A DNA stretch of 9,714 bases from UBA3907 sp033810155 (GTDB lineage Bacteria; Bacillota; Sulfobacillia; Fermentithermobacillales; Fermentithermobacillaceae), in contig JAPXKJ010000043.1 of NCBI GenBank assembly GCA_033810155.1, forward strand, positions 1 to 9,714, read 5' to 3'. The translations under genes and the position numbers were made by a program. The notes beneath the pieces were generated by a model. That model did no database searches. It saw nothing but the letters and a program-made list of their open reading frames with translations, and was not told the DNA's origin. This document shows, piece after piece, positions 7,233 to 9,714 of the stretch (within the stretch, counting starts at the first letter, position 1; each line of letters opens with the position of its first letter).

Positions 7233-7262
7233 GAGGTGGCACCACGGCTATGACCCGTCCTC
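7233..7262 (+). promoter_or_regulatory. T-box antiterminator with tRNA acceptor-binding bulge
   Basis: GAGG (7233-7236) pairs with CCTC (7259-7262), and ACGG (7244-7247) pairs with CCGT (7255-7258). The seven-base bulge TGGCACC (7237-7243) lies on the 5' side. This is the T-box core, close to consensus AGGGTGGNACCGCGG. The TGGC pairs with a tRNA ending GCCA. Formation of this helix uses the 5' arm of the terminator, so the two structures are exclusive. Confidence 0.9.
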
Positions 7263-7282
7263 TGAGAAGAGGGCGGGTTTTT
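7253..7282 (+). terminator. Rho-independent terminator of the T-box switch
   Basis: ACCCGTCCTCT (7253-7263) pairs over 11 bases, with one G-U, with AGAGGGCGGGT (7268-7278) across a GAGA loop, followed by a run of T to 7282. Its 5' arm contains the bases used by the antiterminator, so termination is the default when tRNA-Trp is charged. Confidence 0.92.
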
Positions 7283-7362
7283 GATTATATCTAACACTTA
7301 GAGAGCCGACCACCAACTTAATTGCATTCGAACATGAGGGTACAACGAAAGGAGAGAATCAA

Positions 7363-8823
7363 ATGGAAAAGCAAGTCGGAAGTGAAAAGAGAGTCAAGTA
7401 TATTTTGGATGAAAAGGATATGTCTACATGTTGGTATAACATCTTGTCCGATCTGCCGTTTCAGCTGGAACCACCTCTTAATCCAAATACCTTGGAACCA
7501 GCAGGTCCTGAGGATTTGGCAGCTATCTTCCCTATGGCGGTCATCGAACAAGAAGTCTCGACAAAGCCAACTATCGACATCCCAGGTGAGGTCCTAGACA
7601 TCTATAGGCTGTGGAGGCCTACTCCTCTTTACAGAGCGACACGACTGGAAAAGGCACTGGACACCCCTGCTAGGATTTACTTCAAATACGAAGGGGCCAG
7701 TCCTGTAGGAAGTCACAAGCCTAATACAGCGGTAGCACAAGCTTATTACAACAAGCAAGAGGGTACCCGCAGACTATGCACAGAAACTGGAGCAGGCCAG
7801 TGGGGCTCAGCATTAGCTATGGCATGTTCGTTCTTTGACATAGAGTGCATAGTGTACATGGTAAAGAGAAGTTACGAACAAAAACCATATAGGCGTTCGC
7901 TCATGCAAGTATTTGGCGCTGATGTTATTCCAAGCCCAAGCGATAAGACAGAATCAGGAAGAAAGGCTTTGGCAATCGATCCCAATTGCCCCGGTAGCCT
8001 CGGAATAGCAATAAGCGAAGCAGTAGAAGACACAGTAAAGAATCCTGGAACAAAGTATTCGCTTGGAAGCGTTTTAAACCACGTCCTCCTGCATCAGACA
8101 GTAATAGGTCTAGAAGCAAAGGCTCAGATGGAAGCAGCCGAAGATGTTCCTGACATAATCATCGCTTGCGCTGGCGGGGGAAGCAATTTTGGTGGCCTCA
8201 CCTTTCCGTTTCTGGAACCCGTGCTAAAGAGCATGAAATCTTCAATTACCCACAAAGAACAGGGTACGAATAACGCGCATTTGAATTCGTGTTCGCTGCC
8301 TCCGTCATCTCCCAGAATAATCGCAGTCGAACCCGAAGCGTGCCCAACGCTCACAAGGGGAGTATACGCGTACGATTATGGAGACAGCGTGGGGATGGTT
8401 CCCGCGCTAAAAATGTACACCCTTGGCCATGATTTCGTTCCGCCAGGTATCCACGCAGGAGGTCTGCGCTACCATGGCATGTCTCCAATAATCAGCGCTC
8501 TTTTGCAAAAGGGGCTGATAGAAGCAAGAGCGGTAGAACAGATTGCAATTTTCGAAGCAGCCCAGTTATTTGCAATGTCCGAAGGCATCATCCCTGCTCC
8601 CGAATCAGCTCATGCAATACGTGTGGCAATAGATGAGGCTCTTAAATGTAAAGAAAACGGCGAGGAAAAGGCAATACTCTTTGGGCTCAGCGGGCATGGG
8701 CACTTTGACATGAGCGCCTATGATGAGTACAAAAAAGGGAAGCTAACAAATGTAAAGCACGCTCAGTCGGAGATAGACAAAGCGCTGGAAACACTACCGA
8801 AGAATCAAAGAAACAATGAGTAA
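7363..8823 (+). CDS. trpB: Tryptophan synthase beta subunit, TrpB2 type, PLP-dependent
   Basis: TrpB2-class tryptophan synthase beta chain, cytoplasmic, joining indole to an activated serine to give L-tryptophan. The N-terminal extension and WRPTPLYRATRLE are typical of TrpB2. GSHKPNTA carries the PLP-binding Lys119, ETGAGQWGSA the catalytic Glu141, and CAGGGSN (269-275) the PLP phosphate loop. AVEPEACPTLTRGVYAYDYGD and GLSGHGHFD (Ser443) complete the fold. It has 486 residues, longer than the usual 450 or so, largely because of a polar Ser/Asn-rich stretch at about 290-317 between FPFLEPVL and RIIAVEP. The ATG at 7363 follows AAAGGAGAG. No trpA is adjacent, as is common for TrpB2. TrpB2 enzymes tested in archaea prefer O-phospho-L-serine, and the next gene is a likely source of it. 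Expression is controlled by the Trp T-box upstream. Confidence 0.93.
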   Translation: MEKQVGSEKRVKYILDEKDMSTCWYNILSDLPFQLEPPLNPNTLEPAGPEDLAAIFPMAVIEQEVSTKPTIDIPGEVLDIYRLWRPTPLYRATRLEKALDTPARIYFKYEGASPVGSHKPNTAVAQAYYNKQEGTRRLCTETGAGQWGSALAMACSFFDIECIVYMVKRSYEQKPYRRSLMQVFGADVIPSPSDKTESGRKALAIDPNCPGSLGIAISEAVEDTVKNPGTKYSLGSVLNHVLLHQTVIGLEAKAQMEAAEDVPDIIIACAGGGSNFGGLTFPFLEPVLKSMKSSITHKEQGTNNAHLNSCSLPPSSPRIIAVEPEACPTLTRGVYAYDYGDSVGMVPALKMYTLGHDFVPPGIHAGGLRYHGMSPIISALLQKGLIEARAVEQIAIFEAAQLFAMSEGIIPAPESAHAIRVAIDEALKCKENGEEKAILFGLSGHGHFDMSAYDEYKKGKLTNVKHAQSEIDKALETLPKNQRNNE

Positions 8824-8893
8824 GGTGCGTTTGAACATTCACCTGTTGTGATGCAGACGAAAAGGCAACAATCTGCAAAGGAGGGTAAATAAA

Positions 8894-9388
8894 GTGATAG
8901 AACCCGCGTCTTATTGCAGTTCTAGAACACACCCGTACTCATTTGCCTTGATACACTACGAGGAACTGGTATCACACGAGAATGTGGATAACGATAGAGT
9001 TCTTGAACTTACACGAGAGATCGAGCGCGATGGCATCATCAAATACCCAGTGATCGTTGACGTAAACTCAATGATAATACTTGACGGGCATCACCGAGTT
9101 CGCGCACTCGTATCGTTAGGATGTCAGTTCATTCCCGCATACTTACTAGATTATTACGACGATGCGATAGTGGTCACCAGCTGGGGAACCTATTTGACCG
9201 CAGATGAACGGGACGGTTCCAAAGCTCAAGACGTCTCACCTGTTACAAAGGATACTGTAATTGTGGCCGGACTAACGGGTAGATTGCTTCCCCCAAAAAC
9301 GTCTAGGCACGTGTGGCCTTGGCCTTATGAACAACGACCGGTCTCCATCGCTGTTCTCAAGAACCTTTCCGCAAGCGTAGTGTCTTGA
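8894..9388 (+). CDS. SerK-like ParB-fold protein, probable L-serine kinase
   Basis: A 164-residue protein of the ParB/Srx-fold group that includes archaeal SerK (ADP-dependent L-serine kinase) and SbnI. The order of motifs fits SerK: an early HE pair (His28-Glu29), the DGHHR motif (64-68) within IILDGHHRVRALVSLG, and a C-terminal PPKTSRH (133-139). SerK turns L-serine into O-phospho-L-serine. The GTG start at 8894 is fixed by AAAGGAGGG eight bases before it. Seventy bases separate it from trpB2, without a terminator, so it should share the T-box transcript. There it could supply phosphoserine to TrpB2. A DNA-binding ParB role is less likely: the protein is short and has no helix-turn-helix domain. 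A regulator like SbnI remains possible. The family call is good; the exact activity is inferred. Confidence 0.75.
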   Translation: MIEPASYCSSRTHPYSFALIHYEELVSHENVDNDRVLELTREIERDGIIKYPVIVDVNSMIILDGHHRVRALVSLGCQFIPAYLLDYYDDAIVVTSWGTYLTADERDGSKAQDVSPVTKDTVIVAGLTGRLLPPKTSRHVWPWPYEQRPVSIAVLKNLSASVVS

Positions 9389-9391
9389 AGC

Positions 9392-9440
9392 AAAAAACCA
9401 TGGGGATGCATGCTGTACAGCTCAAATTGCATCCCCATGG
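9392..9440 (-). terminator. Rho-independent terminator of the tryptophanase-like gene
   Basis: A perfect 13-bp inverted repeat, CCATGGGGATGCA (9398-9410) and TGCATCCCCATGG (9428-9440). Read on the minus strand it is followed by six T (9397-9392), so it ends leftward transcription from the gene stopping at 9457. On the plus strand no T-run follows, so it is not a good terminator for the kinase gene. The loop holds a further palindrome, GCTGTACAGC (9412-9421). Confidence 0.85.
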
Positions 9441-9456
9441 AAAGGACCTTACCTAT

Positions 9457-9714
9457 TTATACGCGCTCGAAGCGGCCCGTGAAGAACCTTAGCACAGGTG
9501 GCTCGTAGACCCACTTGAGTCCTGTGATTTTGTCTCTTTCTTCGTAGACTTTCTTTACCGATTCCGCCACATAGTCTAAGTGAGCACTGGTGTACACGCG
9601 TCTCGGGATGGTCAACCTAACTAGTTCGAGTTTTGGATAGTAGTCATTGCCATCTTTGTCTCTGCCTGCGGAGATGATACCTCTTTCCATCGTCCTTACT
9701 CCAGAATGCTCGTA
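9457..9714 (-). CDS. Tryptophanase or tyrosine phenol-lyase, C-terminal 85 residues only
   Basis: The last 85 residues of a PLP-dependent beta-eliminating lyase of the tryptophanase/tyrosine phenol-lyase family; the rest lies beyond the right edge. Signature segments are HSGVRTMERGIISAGRD, YPKLELVRLTIPRRVYT and GLKWVYEPPVLRFFTGRF, all in the family's C-terminal domain. Tryptophanase splits tryptophan into indole, pyruvate and ammonia; tyrosine phenol-lyase splits tyrosine into phenol. The two cannot be told apart from this part, because the deciding active-site residues are upstream. Placement beside a tryptophan-making operon favours tryptophanase, which is inference. It converges on the SerK-like gene and has a perfect terminator hairpin directly after it. 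Confidence 0.9.
   Translation of the reverse strand, partial: YEHSGVRTMERGIISAGRDKDGNDYYPKLELVRLTIPRRVYTSAHLDYVAESVKKVYEERDKITGLKWVYEPPVLRFFTGRFERV

Larger units (their letters stand above)
6852..7282 (+). promoter_or_regulatory. T-box leader, Trp specifier (UGG), controlling trpB2 and the serK-like gene
   Basis: A complete T-box riboswitch read from base-pairing. Stem I has CGGG (6876-6879)/CCCG (6957-6960) at its base. The specifier loop follows, with AGTA (6883-6886) on one side and GAA-TGG on the other; the specifier is UGG (6953-6955), Trp. Upper pairs are CGC/GCG, CC/GG, CGGT/ACCG, the ATAGCGA bulge (6904-6910) and GTCAGG/CCTGAC (6911-6916/6928-6933). Stem II is GCCA/TGGC plus CTCA/TGAG, flanking the AGTA (6992-6995)/GAA (7021-7023) S-turn. 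A short pseudoknot follows: CGG (7050-7052)/CCG (7060-7062) with CCC (7056-7058)/GGG (7069-7071). The antiterminator and terminator are listed separately. The bulge base C after UGG matches G73 of bacterial tRNA-Trp. Uncharged tRNA-Trp should allow read-through. Confidence 0.9.

Noticed and set aside
8824..8893. AGGTG/CACCT hairpin between trpB2 and the kinase gene as a terminator
   Set aside because: Five pairs with a 12-base loop and no T-run. It should not separate the two genes.
8894..9388. ParB-type chromosome partition protein
   Set aside because: The protein is too short and lacks the helix-turn-helix and dimer domains. Its C-terminal PPKTSRH and the trpB2 context fit SerK-like proteins better.

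Overview
The window looks like a scaffold piece from an uncultured or draft-assembled bacterium: it contains a 100-N assembly gap and is cut through a gene at each end. A Bacillota-type or related anaerobic organism is suggested by strong GGAGG ribosome sites, a T-box tRNA-sensing leader, a TrpB2-type tryptophan synthase and a tryptophanase/tyrosine phenol-lyase. Frequent AGA, AGG and ATA codons would fit a thermophile. This placement is inference.

Layout, left to right. (1) The 3' part of a GH42 beta-galactosidase (+). (2) Two minus-strand genes, a DUF169 protein and, downstream of it, a ClpP/SppA-fold membrane protease of the serine dehydrogenase proteinase family. The protease is broken by the assembly gap. 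(3) A divergent control region. (4) A tight four-gene plus-strand operon of membrane proteins of unknown function, alternating single-domain anchored proteins (first and third genes) with polytopic proteins (second and fourth). The first resembles DUF6754. (5) A 626-base non-coding stretch holding a large imperfect hairpin, a sigma-70-like promoter and a complete T-box leader with a UGG (Trp) specifier, pseudoknot, antiterminator and terminator. (6) trpB2 and a SerK-like ParB-fold kinase gene under that leader. (7) The C-terminal end of a tryptophanase/tyrosine phenol-lyase on the minus strand, converging on the kinase gene, with its own one-directional terminator.

Two loci deserve attention. 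The first is the T-box(Trp)-trpB2-serK-like operon. TrpB2 enzymes are known to use O-phospho-L-serine, and SerK makes O-phospho-L-serine, so the pair reads as a self-contained indole-to-tryptophan module that brings its own activated serine and is switched on by uncharged tRNA-Trp. The second is the four-gene membrane operon, which looks like a dedicated multi-subunit membrane complex with no assigned function.
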